Positions 8,860 to 18,543 are shown, counted from the first letter of the stretch. The stretch: DNA of 64,000 nt from Candidatus Poribacteria bacterium (GCA_022827625.1 JAJEIE010000025.1:1-64000); one strand, 5' to 3'. Notes: generated from the letters alone by a model not told the origin. Numbers and translations: made by a program.

Positions 8860-10044
8860 ATGAACATTCACGAATACCAAGCCAGACAAATCTTAGAATC
8901 CTACGGTGTCAACATACTGCCCGGCAAGGTCGCGGGAACACCAGAGGAAGCGGAAGCCATCGCACAAGAGCTCAATTGTCCGACGTACGTCATCAAAGCA
9001 CAAATTCACGCCGGTGGTCGTGGAAAAGGAGGCGGTGTGAAACTTGCGAATTCACCCGCTGAAGTCAAACAACGTGCCGAAACGATCCTCGGCATGCAAC
9101 TCGTAACACCACAAACGGGTCCTGAAGGCAAACTCGTCCGAAAAGTACTGATTGCCGAAGCCGCGGAGATAGAAAAAGAATTCTATCTCGCCATACTTCT
9201 GGATCGGGAAACCTCACAAATTACTTTAATCGGTAGCGAAGAGGGCGGCGTTAATATTGAGGAGGTCGCGGCACAAACACCTGAAAAGATTATTAGGTCC
9301 CAAGTGCATCCTGCCTTCGGATTAACCGAGTTTCAGGCACGTGAGTTCGCCTACAAACTCATCACCGATCCAGTATACCGTTCCATTATTCCGAAAGCCG
9401 TTGAATTGATTATTGCGCTTTATAACGCCTTCATGGCTTGTGATTGCTCGCTCGTGGAGATTAATCCGCTGACAATTGTAACAACAGATGATGAATTAGA
9501 TATCGTTGCTCTTGATTCCAAGGTCAATCTTGACGACAACTCTCTTTGGCGGCACCCCGATATAGCTGCGATGCGTGACCCACACGAAGAAGATCCAAGC
9601 GAATTAGAGGCAAGCGAATCGGGATTGAGTTACATCCGCCTTGATGGCGACATCGGTTGTATGGTGAACGGCGCAGGACTTGCTATGGCAACGATGGACA
9701 TCATTAAACAGAACGGCGGCGAACCCGCAAACTTTCTTGATGTCGGCGGTGGCGCATCTGTAGAGGCAGTCGCCCACGCTTTCCGGCTTATCCTCGCAGA
9801 CAAAAATGTGAAAGCCGTTCTCGTTAACATCTTCGGCGGCATCATGAAATGTGATACCATCGCAAACGGCATCGTTGACGCAGCGAAACAGGTCGAACTC
9901 ACTGTTCCACTCGTGATCCGTTTGGAAGGCACAAACGTGGAACTTGGAAAACAGATTATTACCGAATCAGACTTGAACGTTCAACTCGCAGATGGGCTTT
10001 CTGAAGCGGCAGCACTCGCAGTCGCGGCGGCGAATTCCGCATAA
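8860..10044 (+). CDS. sucC: Succinate-CoA ligase, beta subunit
   Basis: This is the 394-residue ATP-grasp subunit of succinyl-CoA synthetase, which couples succinyl-CoA cleavage to nucleotide triphosphate formation in the TCA cycle. It begins [12 protein letters not shown] as usual, with [15 protein letters not shown] (about 47-61) of the nucleotide site, EINPL near 202 and the CoA-ligase part [10 protein letters not shown] near 324. The alpha subunit gene sucD is not adjacent but 3 kb downstream, after pgk and proS. Confidence 0.96.
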   Translation: MNIHEYQARQILESYGVNILPGKVAGTPEEAEAIAQELNCPTYVIKAQIHAGGRGKGGGVKLANSPAEVKQRAETILGMQLVTPQTGPEGKLVRKVLIAEAAEIEKEFYLAILLDRETSQITLIGSEEGGVNIEEVAAQTPEKIIRSQVHPAFGLTEFQAREFAYKLITDPVYRSIIPKAVELIIALYNAFMACDCSLVEINPLTIVTTDDELDIVALDSKVNLDDNSLWRHPDIAAMRDPHEEDPSELEASESGLSYIRLDGDIGCMVNGAGLAMATMDIIKQNGGEPANFLDVGGGASVEAVAHAFRLILADKNVKAVLVNIFGGIMKCDTIANGIVDAAKQVELTVPLVIRLEGTNVELGKQIITESDLNVQLADGLSEAAALAVAAANSA

Positions 10045-10192
10045 TGGCGGTCAGCAATCAACGGTCAGTTATCAGTGAAAGAGGAACCCTGTAACAATCG
10101 GTCTCCACTTGTAGGACTTCAAGAATGGATGAGTCGCTATACATCAAAAATCCCTTAACCAACAACTGATAGCCGAAAACTGACAACTATTA
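10045..10192. repeat. Heptamer fold-back repeat (copy 3)
   Basis: The left arm is CGGTCAGCAATCAACGGTCAGTTATCAG, the right arm a run of complement words ending AACTGACAACT. The centre contains tgtaacaatc, a word also found in other copies. It fills the gap between sucC and pgk. Confidence 0.6.
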
Positions 10193-10211
10193 AACCCGGA
10201 GCATTAAACAC

Positions 10212-11402
10212 GTGGCAAAACTCGAATTAAAGAACATAGACGTTACAGGGAAACGCGTTCTTGTACGGGTGGACTTCAATGTCCCGATGAAGGATGGCAG
10301 GATCACAGATGAAACCCGTATCACCGCTGCGCTGCCAACACTCCTTGCCCTCATCAATGCCGATGCGAAAATCATTTTGATAACACACTTAGGCAGACCG
10401 GAGCCAGGTTCAGTTGCTGACCGAAAGACGTTCACGACCCAACCGATCGCCATCGCGCTGAGTCAGAAACTCGGCAGGCGCGTCGCGCATGTTAACGACT
10501 GTATCGGTGAATCCGTACAGAGTGCTGTCGCTTCAATAGGCGATGGTGAGGTACTCCTTCTTGAAAACGTCCGTTTCTATGCCGAAGAAACCCAAAACGA
10601 CCCACAATTTGCAGCGGCACTCGGTTCGCTGGCGGATGTCTACGTCAATGATGCTTTCGGCACCGCGCACCGCGCCCACGCCTCAACAGAAGGTGTGACG
10701 CATTATCTGAACCCATGCGCCGCGGGCCTTCTGATGGCGCGTGAAATTTATTATCTCAGCATAACCCTCGAAAATCCAAAGCGTCCTTATGTGGCTATTC
10801 TGGGTGGTGCAAAAATATCGGATAAAATTACACTGATTGAGAATCTCCTTGGGAAAGTTGATAAACTGCTGATCGGCGGCGGCATGGCATACACATTCCT
10901 ATCGGCGATGGGACGCAGTATAGGCAACTCAATTGTTGAAACTGAAAAACTTGATGTCGCAAAATCATTGGTTGAAAGGGAGACATTCTCGGAATCTGTT
11001 TCACTACCGGTAGATCACGTTATAGGACAAGCCTTTGACCCCGAAACAGAATCCAAGATTATTGACAAACAGGACATCCCCGACGGCTGGCAAGGATTAG
11101 ACATCGGTCCCGAAACGGTCTCTGCATTCGGTGAACAAATTGCAGCGGCGAAAACAGTCGTATGGAACGGTCCCTTAGGTGTTTATGAATTCGAGAAGTT
11201 CGCGCAGGGGACAATCGCGGTAGCGAAACAGATCGCCGATTCGGAGGCAGTGAGTATCATCGGCGGCGGTGACTGCGTCGCAGCGATCCAACAAGCCGGT
11301 GTTGGCGATCGTATGACCCACATTTCAACAGGCGGTGGCGCGTCCTTAGAATTTTTAGAAGGAAAAGCCTTACCCGGCATCGCTGCTTTAACGGATTTTT
11401 AA
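10212..11402 (+). CDS. pgk: Phosphoglycerate kinase
   Basis: The 396-residue glycolytic enzyme transfers phosphate from 1,3-bisphosphoglycerate to ADP. Typical motifs are RVDFNVPM (about 19-26), HLGRP (about 60), FGTAHRAHAST (about 156), GGAKISDK (about 197) and the nucleotide-binding STGGGASLEFLEGK near the C-terminus. The GTG start has a GGAG site ten bases upstream. No gap or tpi gene is near, so it is not in a glycolytic operon here. Confidence 0.96.
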   Translation: MAKLELKNIDVTGKRVLVRVDFNVPMKDGRITDETRITAALPTLLALINADAKIILITHLGRPEPGSVADRKTFTTQPIAIALSQKLGRRVAHVNDCIGESVQSAVASIGDGEVLLLENVRFYAEETQNDPQFAAALGSLADVYVNDAFGTAHRAHASTEGVTHYLNPCAAGLLMAREIYYLSITLENPKRPYVAILGGAKISDKITLIENLLGKVDKLLIGGGMAYTFLSAMGRSIGNSIVETEKLDVAKSLVERETFSESVSLPVDHVIGQAFDPETESKIIDKQDIPDGWQGLDIGPETVSAFGEQIAAAKTVVWNGPLGVYEFEKFAQGTIAVAKQIADSEAVSIIGGGDCVAAIQQAGVGDRMTHISTGGGASLEFLEGKALPGIAALTDF

Positions 11403-11418
11403 ACGATTAACACCTGGG

Positions 11419-11443
11419 CTGCCCTCCACTTCGTTTTGGGCAG
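11419..11443. repeat. Hairpin with CACTTCG loop (A)
   Basis: CTGCCC pairs with GGGCAG around the loop TCCACTTCGTTTT, just after pgk. The same loop with other stems occurs at 11529-11553 and 20478-20502. It could aid transcription termination, but no T-run follows. Confidence 0.55.
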
Positions 11444-11528
11444 ATTTCTGATCAGTTTCAACTGGGTGCAGGTAAAGTAAGGTTCTTAAACATTTCATAT
11501 CCCAAAGCGGTTAGAATTAACCGAAAAC

Positions 11529-11553
11529 CACCGTGAAACGAAGTGGAACGGTG
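11529..11553. repeat. Hairpin with CACTTCG loop (B), inverted copy
   Basis: CACCGT pairs with ACGGTG around a loop that is the complement of the CACTTCG loop. The surrounding 53 bases (about 11502-11553) are a near-identical inverted copy of 20478-20530. This marks a dispersed repeat family. Confidence 0.65.
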
Positions 11554-11575
11554 ACCAGATTCAATAGTTAAAAAA

Positions 11576-13012
11576 ATGTACGATAAAATAGTTCCCCGTA
11601 GTGAAGACTACGCAAAATGGTATACACAGGTCATCCGTCAAGCCGAGATGGCAGACTACGCGCCCGTACGCGGCTGTATGGTCGTGCGTCCTTACGGCTA
11701 CGCGCTTTGGGAGAACGTCAAGGAACAACTGGATACCCGTTTCAAGGAGACAGGACACCAAAACGCCGCGTTCCCACTTTTCATTCCGATGAGTTTCATT
11801 GAGAAGGAAGCGGAACACGTTGAAGGCTTCAAACCCGAGCTCGCCGTTGTTACGCACGGCGGTGGAAAAAAGTTGGAAGAACCTCTTGTCATCCGTCCGA
11901 CTTCTGAAACCATCATCGGTTATATGTATAGCCAATGGATTCAGTCTTACCGCGATTTGCCGGTGCTTATCAACCAATGGGCAAACGTCGTTCGATGGGA
12001 GTTGCGGACCCGTCTTTTCCTGAGAACGATGGAATTCTTTTGGCAAGAAGGCCACACTGCCCATGCGACGCATGCGGAAGCAGAAGAAGAAACGCTGCGG
12101 ATCTTGGACCTCTACACCGATTTCGCAGTCAACGAAGCCGCGATACCTGTGATACCCGGTCGCAAGAGTGAAAGCGAAAAGTTCCCAGGGGCACTGACTT
12201 CCTATACCATTGAGGCGATGATGGGCGATAAACGTGCTTTACAAGCAGGCACATCGCACGATCTCGGACAGAATTTCGCGAAAGCCTTCGACATCCAATA
12301 CCTTGATGCCAACCAGAAGCAACAGCACTGCTGGACAACGAGTTGGGGGGTTAGCACCCGAATGATTGGCGCGATTATCATGACACACGGGGACGATCAA
12401 GGGTTAGTCCTCCCGCCGAGACTCGCTCCCACACAACTTGTTATCGTTCCAATCGTTCCAAAAAACAGAGAAGATGATAAAGCGTCGGTCATGCAAGCCG
12501 TTGACGCTATCTGCGAGACATTAGGTAGTGTCCGTTATCATGTTGACGATAGACACGACTATTCACCGGGGTGGCGGTTCAACGAATGGGAACTGAAAGG
12601 CGTTCCACTCCGCATAGAGATAGGTCCCCGTGACTTGAGCAACCAACAGGTTGTTCTCGCACGCCGCGATATTCCGGGCAAAGAAGGCAAAACCTTTGTT
12701 CCCATTGCTAACGCTGCTGAAGCAGTGATACAGATGCTTGATACAATTCAAGCAGATATGCTCAAACGCGCAACGGAATTTCGCGATGCGAATACCTCAG
12801 AACCCGCTACCTACGATGCTTTTAAAGAGGCGGTTGAAGCGGGGTTTGCACAGGCATGGTGGTGCGGCGACGAAGGATGTGAAGACAAAGTCACAGAAGA
12901 AACACAAGCAACAATCCGGTGCGTCCCCATAGAACAACCCGATGGAGAAGGTGCGTGTATTGTTTGCGGTAAACCTGCGACGGAAGCCGCAATTTTCGCC
13001 CGCGCCTACTAA
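11576..13012 (+). CDS. proS: Prolyl-tRNA synthetase (archaeal/eukaryal-like, type 3)
   Basis: The 478-residue class II synthetase charges tRNA-Pro; both proline tRNAs of this window would be substrates. It lacks the long INS editing insertion of the common bacterial type and has the shorter archaeal-like layout: VRPYGYALWE near 38-47, IRPTSETIIGYMYSQWI near 107-123 and FLRTMEFFWQEGHTAH near 145-160. The C-terminus holds four cysteines (WWCGDEGCEDK, then CIVCGKP), typical of the zinc-binding domain of this type. No clear ribosome site is seen before the ATG. Confidence 0.94.
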   Translation: MYDKIVPRSEDYAKWYTQVIRQAEMADYAPVRGCMVVRPYGYALWENVKEQLDTRFKETGHQNAAFPLFIPMSFIEKEAEHVEGFKPELAVVTHGGGKKLEEPLVIRPTSETIIGYMYSQWIQSYRDLPVLINQWANVVRWELRTRLFLRTMEFFWQEGHTAHATHAEAEEETLRILDLYTDFAVNEAAIPVIPGRKSESEKFPGALTSYTIEAMMGDKRALQAGTSHDLGQNFAKAFDIQYLDANQKQQHCWTTSWGVSTRMIGAIIMTHGDDQGLVLPPRLAPTQLVIVPIVPKNREDDKASVMQAVDAICETLGSVRYHVDDRHDYSPGWRFNEWELKGVPLRIEIGPRDLSNQQVVLARRDIPGKEGKTFVPIANAAEAVIQMLDTIQADMLKRATEFRDANTSEPATYDAFKEAVEAGFAQAWWCGDEGCEDKVTEETQATIRCVPIEQPDGEGACIVCGKPATEAAIFARAY

Positions 13013-13027
13013 GTCTTAAAAGTAGTA

Positions 13028-13045
13028 GGCACACTTCGTTGTGCC
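13028..13045. repeat. Small hairpin with CTTCG loop (C)
   Basis: GGCACA pairs with TGTGCC around CTTCGT, 15 bases after the proS stop. It may act as a weak transcription end, although no T-run follows. It resembles the other CACTTCG hairpins of the window. Confidence 0.4.
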
Positions 13046-13069
13046 GTCACACCAAATGTCTCTTCTTAA

Positions 13070-13099
13070 CTGGCAACTGAAAACTGACAACCAATAACT
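13070..13099. repeat. Half of a heptamer fold-back repeat
   Basis: Only right-arm words are present (AACTGGCAACTGAAAACTGACAACC). It sits directly before sucD. Confidence 0.5.
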
Positions 13100-13106
13100 A
13101 TTCTTT

Positions 13107-13985
13107 ATGAGCATACTCGTTAATAAAAACACAAAAGTAATTGTACAAGGCATTACAGGTCGTTCTGGGCGTTTTCACACGGAGCAGTGTGCAACTTACG
13201 GCACCCAAATTGTCGCCGGTTCAGTTCCCGGTAGAGGTGGATCGGATGTGAACGGTATTCCGGTATACGACACTGTCGCAGACGGCGTTGCAGCAACAGG
13301 GGCAGATACATCAATGGTTTTCGTCCCCGCACGCTTCAACGCTGCGGATTCCATCATGGAAGCTGCCGAGGCTGGCGTTGAACTGATTGTTTGTATTTCG
13401 GAACATATCCCCGTTCTTGATATGGTGAGAGCGAAGGCGTACCTTCAAGGAAAACCGACACGGTTAATCGGTCCGAACTGCCCTGGTGTCATCACACCCG
13501 GCGAATGCAAAATCGGTGTAATGCCTGAATTCGCCTATACTCCCGGTAACGTCGGTATCGTCTCGCGTAGCGGAACACTCACTTACGAAGCCGCCTATCA
13601 ATTGAAATGTCTCGGCATCGGTCAGTCTACTTGTGTCGGGATCGGTGGGGATCCAGTCATCGGGACTAACTTTGTGGATGTCCTCAAACTTTTTGAAGCG
13701 GATGATGACACAGATGCCGTTGTGCTCATCGGCGAAATCGGTGGTACGGCTGAGGAAAAGGCAGCACTGTTCGTGAAAAACGAGATGACAAAACCGGTTG
13801 TCGGCTTCGTCGCTGGGCAAACGGCGCCACCGGGAAAACGGATGGGGCATGCGGGGGCAATCATCTCTGGTGGACAAGGCACGGCTGCGGACAAAATTCG
13901 GGCACTCAAAGACGCTGGCATCGCTGTGGCTGATAGCCTTGATGTCATTGGGGAAACTGTAGCCGATATTTTAAACTATACATAA
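13107..13985 (+). CDS. sucD: Succinate-CoA ligase, alpha subunit
   Basis: This is the 292-residue alpha partner of the SucC at 8860-10044. The CoA-binding Rossmann part has [15 protein letters not shown] (13-27), the motif [16 protein letters not shown] is near 121-136, and the phosphorylated active-site His lies in [14 protein letters not shown] (about 247). The length is normal. The 3-kb separation from sucC is unusual, since the two genes normally touch. Confidence 0.96.
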   Translation: MSILVNKNTKVIVQGITGRSGRFHTEQCATYGTQIVAGSVPGRGGSDVNGIPVYDTVADGVAATGADTSMVFVPARFNAADSIMEAAEAGVELIVCISEHIPVLDMVRAKAYLQGKPTRLIGPNCPGVITPGECKIGVMPEFAYTPGNVGIVSRSGTLTYEAAYQLKCLGIGQSTCVGIGGDPVIGTNFVDVLKLFEADDDTDAVVLIGEIGGTAEEKAALFVKNEMTKPVVGFVAGQTAPPGKRMGHAGAIISGGQGTAADKIRALKDAGIAVADSLDVIGETVADILNYT

Positions 13986-13996
13986 TCGTTAAAAAA

Positions 13997-14827
13997 TTGA
14001 AGAAAGATATTACTTATCTACACACCAAAAAACGGAAGCAGCAACCGATCACGGTGCTAACCTGCTACGATCACCCGACGGCTTGTTTGCAAGACGCGGC
14101 AGGGATCGATATCGTCTTTGTCGGAGACAGCCTCGGCACCAATATCCTTGGATATAGCAGCGAGGTAGAAGTGACGATGGCAGATATGCGCCACCACCTC
14201 AAAGCAGTGCACCGTGGTGTGACGAACGCTTACCTCCTCGTCGATATGCCCTATGCCGCTGACCGAGACGCAAAACACGCCGTCGCGAATGCGAACCTTT
14301 TTTTAGCCGACGGCGCAGACGGTGTCAAATTAGAAGGCGGTATAGAGAAGGTCCCGATTGTTGCCGCGCTCACTGAACACGGTATAGAGGTCTGCGCTCA
14401 CATCGGACATAATCCGCAGATCCACGGAACGAAGGCAGCGACACACGGCAAAACGTTTTCAAAAGCGAAACGGCTCATCGAAACAGCATCAGCACTCACA
14501 GACGCTGGCGCGAAACTCATCGTCCTTGAGAAAATCACCGAAGAGGTCAGCCAAATTATCACCGAGACCCTCAACATTCCCACCATCGGTATCGGAGCCG
14601 GACGGTTCTGTGACGGACAGGTACTCGTCATCAACGATATATTAGGAATAGGTCCACCTTTCAAACACGCCAAACGCTACCAGAATTACAATGACCTCAC
14701 ATTTGAAGCAATCCGTGGTTATCAAGAAGAAGTAGAAAACGGCACGTTCCCTACAGATGCGAATGTCTCCCACATCCCAGCTGACAAACTCGTACGGGTG
14801 CAGAAGTGGCTGAAAAAGGGGACTTGA
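13997..14827 (+). CDS. panB: 3-methyl-2-oxobutanoate hydroxymethyltransferase
   Basis: The 276-residue TIM-barrel enzyme makes ketopantoate from 2-oxoisovalerate and methylene-tetrahydrofolate, the first committed step to pantothenate and CoA. Signatures are TCYDHPTA (about 22-29), VFVGDSLG (about 39-46), KLEGG (about 112) and LEKI and GIGAG in the C-terminal half. It starts with TTG at 13997, 11 bases after the sucD stop, with no clear ribosome site; no better in-frame ATG exists upstream of the conserved part, so translation may be coupled to sucD. It is convergent with the next gene. Confidence 0.93.
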   Translation: MKKDITYLHTKKRKQQPITVLTCYDHPTACLQDAAGIDIVFVGDSLGTNILGYSSEVEVTMADMRHHLKAVHRGVTNAYLLVDMPYAADRDAKHAVANANLFLADGADGVKLEGGIEKVPIVAALTEHGIEVCAHIGHNPQIHGTKAATHGKTFSKAKRLIETASALTDAGAKLIVLEKITEEVSQIITETLNIPTIGIGAGRFCDGQVLVINDILGIGPPFKHAKRYQNYNDLTFEAIRGYQEEVENGTFPTDANVSHIPADKLVRVQKWLKKGT

Positions 14828-14895
14828 AAGGCGAGAGCAGAATCTTTTCCACCCGTCCACAATACAGCTGCTTTTTTCATGAAACAACCCAAAGA

Positions 14896-15663
14896 TTACG
14901 CATCAAACGGCACAACATCAGCATAGATGTAGGTCGGTGATGTGTTTCTGCTGGAATGTATCTTGTCATTCTTATCTTTCGTAGAAACAATGTCCCTCTG
15001 AACAACTCTACCGGGTTTGGCAGCAACGGACGAACTGAACATCGGTCCATCAACAACACATGTATGGAATTCACCGTTTTCACCGAGCGGATCTACCCCA
15101 TCCGGCATATCAGCGAGGAGGTCGGCATCAAACCAGCGTCCCGCGAAGTCGGCAGGGACTTTAGTAGGATTGAGTGCTGTAACAATGGCGCGCAGACCGG
15201 AGGCGATCATCTTTTCAGCAAGCTGCGTCGTGTCTTCACCCCACACCGGAAAAATCGGTGTGAAACCCGTCCCGCTGAGCTTATCTTCGCGATATTCACG
15301 GATGTCCTCAAGGAACAGATCGCCAAATGCGAAATGCGATGCCCCCAAATGTTCAGGTAACGCTTCCACCTCAGCAAGAAATTTCCGCATCGCCGCTTCG
15401 TAGATCGCGTTAGAACAAGGATAGGGGATCGGTATCTCGTACAACGGTACACCAAGCTTTTCAGACTGTTGTTTTAGCACCCATGCAGGCGTAGAATGAA
15501 TAGACACTCGGTCAAACGTTTTCGTAACAGTCGTAAAGATACCGCGCACGTCATAGTGTTCCGGTTGTTGCCGTAGTGTATGCAGTGCCCACGCCGAATC
15601 TTTACCTGAAGACCAAGACACCAAAACCGGCGCGGGTGTCTTCTCGGTCGTCTGTTTTGCCAT
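14896..15663 (-). CDS. ATP-pyrophosphatase domain protein (Dph6/DUF71-like)
   Basis: The 255-residue protein has the N-type ATP pyrophosphatase (PP-loop) motif SWSSGKDSAWAL at 17-28, followed by the pattern of the diphthamide-synthase-like PF01902 family (HFAFGDLFLEDIREYRE near 110, GENGEFHT near 204). Archaeal and eukaryotic members amidate diphthine on EF-2; bacteria lack diphthamide, so the substrate here is unknown. GAGGGG precedes the ATG. It is the last gene of the minus-strand hisI-trpE-trpG group, only 20 bases after trpG. Confidence 0.85.
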   Translation of the reverse strand: MAKQTTEKTPAPVLVSWSSGKDSAWALHTLRQQPEHYDVRGIFTTVTKTFDRVSIHSTPAWVLKQQSEKLGVPLYEIPIPYPCSNAIYEAAMRKFLAEVEALPEHLGASHFAFGDLFLEDIREYREDKLSGTGFTPIFPVWGEDTTQLAEKMIASGLRAIVTALNPTKVPADFAGRWFDADLLADMPDGVDPLGENGEFHTCVVDGPMFSSSVAAKPGRVVQRDIVSTKDKNDKIHSSRNTSPTYIYADVVPFDA

Positions 15664-15683
15664 TAGTAAACCCCTCTGTTAAT

Positions 15684-16247
15684 CTATAGTGCCAAAAAGT
15701 TCCGTAACAGACTCTTTCCAGCCGCTGTTAAAATCGACTCCGGATGAAACTGCACACCCCAGACAGGTAAGGTTGTATGCCGAAGTCCCATGATCTCATC
15801 TGCGTCTGTCCACGCCGTAATCTCAAGACAATCCGGCAGTGTTTCCTTTCGGACGATAAGTGAATGGTAGCGCGTCGCCTCAAATGGATTGTCCAAGCCT
15901 TCAAAAAGCTCAGCACCGTTGTGGACGATCATGGAGGTTTTGCCGTGCATCAATCGATCCGCACGCACCACCTCACCCCCAAATACATCCCCGATGCACT
16001 GGTGTCCGAGACAAACCCCTAAAATTGGCACCTTTCCTGCGAAGTGCTTTATGACATCGTTGGATATGCCTGCCTCTTTTGGCGTGCAAGGTCCCGGCGA
16101 TATTACAATCCGTTCGGGTTGCAAGGCATCTAATGCATCCAGTCCTATCTTTCGACTCCGATGAATCTCCAGTTCAGCACCGAGTTCGCCGAGATACTGA
16201 ACAAGATTATAGGTAAAAGAATCGTAGTTGTCAATCATTAAGACCAT
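15684..16247 (-). CDS. trpG: Anthranilate synthase, glutamine amidotransferase subunit
   Basis: The 187-residue class I glutamine amidotransferase supplies ammonia to chorismate-using TrpE. The catalytic Cys is in [10 protein letters not shown] (about 77-86) and the His-Glu in VQFHPESIL (about 168-176); the N-terminus [12 protein letters not shown] is typical. A sequence of this type can also serve PabB (4-amino-4-deoxychorismate synthase). The position 22 bases after trpE supports a tryptophan role, and dual use is possible. AGGAGG lies five bases before the ATG. Confidence 0.94.
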   Translation of the reverse strand: MVLMIDNYDSFTYNLVQYLGELGAELEIHRSRKIGLDALDALQPERIVISPGPCTPKEAGISNDVIKHFAGKVPILGVCLGHQCIGDVFGGEVVRADRLMHGKTSMIVHNGAELFEGLDNPFEATRYHSLIVRKETLPDCLEITAWTDADEIMGLRHTTLPVWGVQFHPESILTAAGKSLLRNFLAL

Positions 16248-16269
16248 TTTTTACCTCCTAAAGTACCCA

Positions 16270-17772
16270 TTACAACAAGAAACCTTGTTCTGCCAAGTCA
16301 ATAGCCGTGAACATTGCCCATGCCTTATTTAGGGTTTCATAATACTCATTTTCAGGGACCGAATCCGCGACAATCCCACCCCCGGCTTGCACGTAAGCCG
16401 TGCCATCTTTAATGAGGGCGGTCCGGATCGTAATCGCTGTGTCAGCACTCCCAGAGAAACTGAAGTAACCGACTGCACCCCCATACGTCGCCCGACGCGT
16501 CGATTCAAGTTCGTCGATGATTTCCATGGCGCGTACCTTGGGGGCACCAGAGAGCGTACCCGCAGGTAGACACGAACGGAGGACATCAAAAGCCGTCATA
16601 TTCTCGCGCAGGCGGCCAGTGACGCGTGAAACGATGTGCATCACATGTGAAAAACGTTCGACGATCATAAGGTCGGTCACCTCAACGGTGTGATATTCAC
16701 AGACCCGCCCGAGGTCGTTCCGTCCTAAATCCACGAGCATGACGTGCTCCGCACGTTCTTTCGGATCCGTGAGGAGTTCCTGTGCTAATACTTTGTCTTC
16801 TGCTGGCGTCGCGCCACGCGGACGGGTGCCAGCGATTGGAACCGTCTGAACGATGCCGTCTTCTACACGGACCATCATCTCTGGTGATGCACCGACGATG
16901 TTAAAGCTATCAAATTTCAGATAATACATATATGGCGACGGATTGACCACTCTTAAAGCTCGATAAACCTCAAATGGGTCTACGGATACCGGACAACTCA
17001 GCCGCTGCGAACATACAGCCTGGATGATGTCGCCTGCGGCTATGTATTCTTTGGCGCGTCGCACCATGTCCTCATAAGCGCTCTTCGTGAAATTCGACTG
17101 CGGTTCAGATAAGACATCCTCTTGCGGCGCTGATTGATCCTCTTTGGCCCCGTCCAGACGTATTTCTGGAACAGCCGTGAGTTTTTTTACCAAGGCATCA
17201 ATTTTCGCAACTGCATTCGCATAGGCGGCCTCCACATCTCCGTCAATATGTGCGTTCACTACCACCCTAATTTGATGGTTCACATGATCGAATATCAGAA
17301 TCGTCTCGGCAATCATGAAAAAGCAATCCGGAATCTGCAGATCATCTTCAGTACTATCAGGCAATTCCTCCACGAAACGCACCATGTCGTAACTCATATA
17401 ACCGACCGCCCCACCGTGGAATTGCGGTAAGCCCTCAATAGGGACAGGCTTATAATGCTGCATCATCTCCTCAAGTGCCCCTAAAGGGTCTTCATATTCT
17501 TCTGATACAGTTTCACCTGTCGTCAAGTCCTCAATAGTAACCTGATGGCCTTTGCTCTGGAAAAGCACTGATGGCTGACTTCCCAGAAATGAATAGCGCG
17601 CAACATTTTCACCGCCTTCAACACTCTCTAACAGAAACGCATAATTATCTGGCATCAATTTGTAAAAGGCGGACACGGGAGTCTCCATATCTGCCAAGAT
17701 TGATCGATACACGGGGACTGTGTTCCCTAATTTCGCTGCCTCGCGAAAGTCTTCCAACGTGGGATAATACAT
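16270..17772 (-). CDS. trpE: Anthranilate synthase component I
   Basis: This is the 500-residue chorismate-binding subunit that makes anthranilate with TrpG, the first step to tryptophan. Typical blocks are YAFLLESVEGGENVARYSF (about 43-61), SPEMMVRVEDG, IAGTRPRGATPAEDK, MLVDLGRNDLGRV and LSGAPKVRAMEIIDELE. Two ATGs are adjacent (17775 and 17772); the second is better spaced from GGAG (17778-17781). A fold-back repeat separates it from hisI. Expression would follow the leader in front of hisI unless the repeat contains its own promoter. Confidence 0.95.
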   Translation of the reverse strand: MYYPTLEDFREAAKLGNTVPVYRSILADMETPVSAFYKLMPDNYAFLLESVEGGENVARYSFLGSQPSVLFQSKGHQVTIEDLTTGETVSEEYEDPLGALEEMMQHYKPVPIEGLPQFHGGAVGYMSYDMVRFVEELPDSTEDDLQIPDCFFMIAETILIFDHVNHQIRVVVNAHIDGDVEAAYANAVAKIDALVKKLTAVPEIRLDGAKEDQSAPQEDVLSEPQSNFTKSAYEDMVRRAKEYIAAGDIIQAVCSQRLSCPVSVDPFEVYRALRVVNPSPYMYYLKFDSFNIVGASPEMMVRVEDGIVQTVPIAGTRPRGATPAEDKVLAQELLTDPKERAEHVMLVDLGRNDLGRVCEYHTVEVTDLMIVERFSHVMHIVSRVTGRLRENMTAFDVLRSCLPAGTLSGAPKVRAMEIIDELESTRRATYGGAVGYFSFSGSADTAITIRTALIKDGTAYVQAGGGIVADSVPENEYYETLNKAWAMFTAIDLAEQGFLL

Positions 17773-17787
17773 CATAACTCCTTTTTC

Positions 17788-17958
17788 ACAGTTGTCAGTT
17801 GTCAGTTATCGGTGGTCGGTTAAGAGCTGCTTTTGTAACAATCTCTCCTAACTTGAAGTCCCCAAGAAGCGGTTAACTGTTAATCAAGACCTCTTAACTG
17901 AAAACTAATAACCCGGGGAATGCCATCAGGCATTCATACCGTTGATTGACCAATAACT
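17788..17958. repeat. Heptamer fold-back repeat (copy 4) with inner hairpin
   Basis: One arm has CAGTTGTCAGTTGTCAG-type words, the other TTAACTGAAAACTAATAACC. Next to the second arm is a perfect hairpin, GAATGCC-atca-GGCATTC (17918-17935). On the minus strand this hairpin is preceded by ATCAACGGT, as in the hairpins near 44850. It lies between hisI and trpE. Confidence 0.65.
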
Positions 17959-17959
17959 A

Positions 17960-18322
17960 TCAAAAAACCTTTTCACCTACCACACGCGTTGACGCTCCGT
18001 CGGGGGAAACCTCTCGAAAGAAGCAGGAACGATAGCCAACATGACACGCTGCAACTTTCTGCTCAACTTTTATGAGCAGGGCATCGCCGTCACAATCGAC
18101 CGCAATAGACTTAACCGTCTGTGTATGCCCTGAAGTTTCCCCCTTTATCCAGAGTTTCTGGCGGGAACGGCTCCAGAAGCAGACGCGACCGGTTGTTAGC
18201 GTCTCTTTTATCGCTTCCGGGTTCATATAGCCTACCATCAAAATTTCGTTGTTCGTGTCATCTTGAATGACTGCAGCGACTAAACCGTCACTGTCATACT
18301 TTAGTTCCGATAAAATTTTCAT
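17960..18322 (-). CDS. hisI: Phosphoribosyl-AMP cyclohydrolase
   Basis: The 120-residue enzyme opens the purine ring of phosphoribosyl-AMP in histidine synthesis. Diagnostic parts are [37 protein letters not shown] (about 31-67) and [12 protein letters not shown] with the metal-binding Cys/Asp residues, then [11 protein letters not shown]. It has no HisE domain. The ATG at 18322 has AGGAG seven bases upstream; an in-frame TTG at 18346 lies inside the T-run of the terminator and is unlikely. It is a lone his gene followed by trpE and trpG, behind a His/Trp-rich leader. Confidence 0.95.
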   Translation of the reverse strand: MKILSELKYDSDGLVAAVIQDDTNNEILMVGYMNPEAIKETLTTGRVCFWSRSRQKLWIKGETSGHTQTVKSIAVDCDGDALLIKVEQKVAACHVGYRSCFFREVSPDGASTRVVGEKVF

Positions 18323-18338
18323 CAGGATTCTCCTCTTT

Positions 18339-18381
18339 AAAAACAAAAAACCTTATGCCGATCTAACTCGGGGGCATAAGG
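18339..18381 (-). terminator. Leader terminator (attenuator) before hisI
   Basis: On the minus strand CCTTATGCC pairs with GGCATAAGG (18351-18359 with 18373-18381), followed at once by TTTTTTGTTTTT. It ends 17 bases before the hisI start, so it must be read through for hisI to be expressed. This is the position of an attenuator. A GGGGG stretch in the leader reading frame (18463-18467) can pair with CCCCC at 18370-18374 as a competing fold. Confidence 0.85.
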
Positions 18382-18441
18382 CTTCAACAGGACTTTAAAA
18401 TTTCAGAAATGAAAAACGACGATTTTCAATCTCTATTTCAA

Positions 18442-18543
18442 CTATCTGTTTGAGCGCACACTCCCCCACAAGCAATTGGAACACCACCAATGCCAATGGT
18501 TAGATACGCTATGCAAGTTGGAGTGTGAATGTGCAAATATCAT
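18442..18543 (-). CDS. His/Trp-rich leader peptide of the hisI-trpE-trpG unit
   Basis: This 33-codon frame from ATG to TAG lies between the predicted promoter and the terminator in front of hisI. It contains five His (5, 7, 11, 16, 18) and four Trp (17, 19, 20, 26), including NHWHWW at 15-20. Nine of 33 residues belong to the two amino acids made by the downstream genes. A weak AAAGAG site lies about eight bases before the ATG. The bases for His7-Ser8 (CACACTCC) are complementary to GGAGTGTG near codons 27-29, giving a 1:2 stem. The peptide itself probably has no function beyond ribosome stalling. It was recognised from base composition and position, not from homology. Confidence 0.75.
   Translation of the reverse strand: MIFAHSHSNLHSVSNHWHWWCSNCLWGSVRSNR

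Noticed and set aside
11561-12073. 170-codon minus-strand frame at the start of proS
   Set aside because: It overlaps conserved proS sequence on the other strand and has no start signals.
15684-16247. PabA (aminodeoxychorismate synthase) instead of TrpG
   Set aside because: The sequence cannot separate the two, but direct linkage to trpE and the Trp-containing leader favour TrpG; a double role remains possible.
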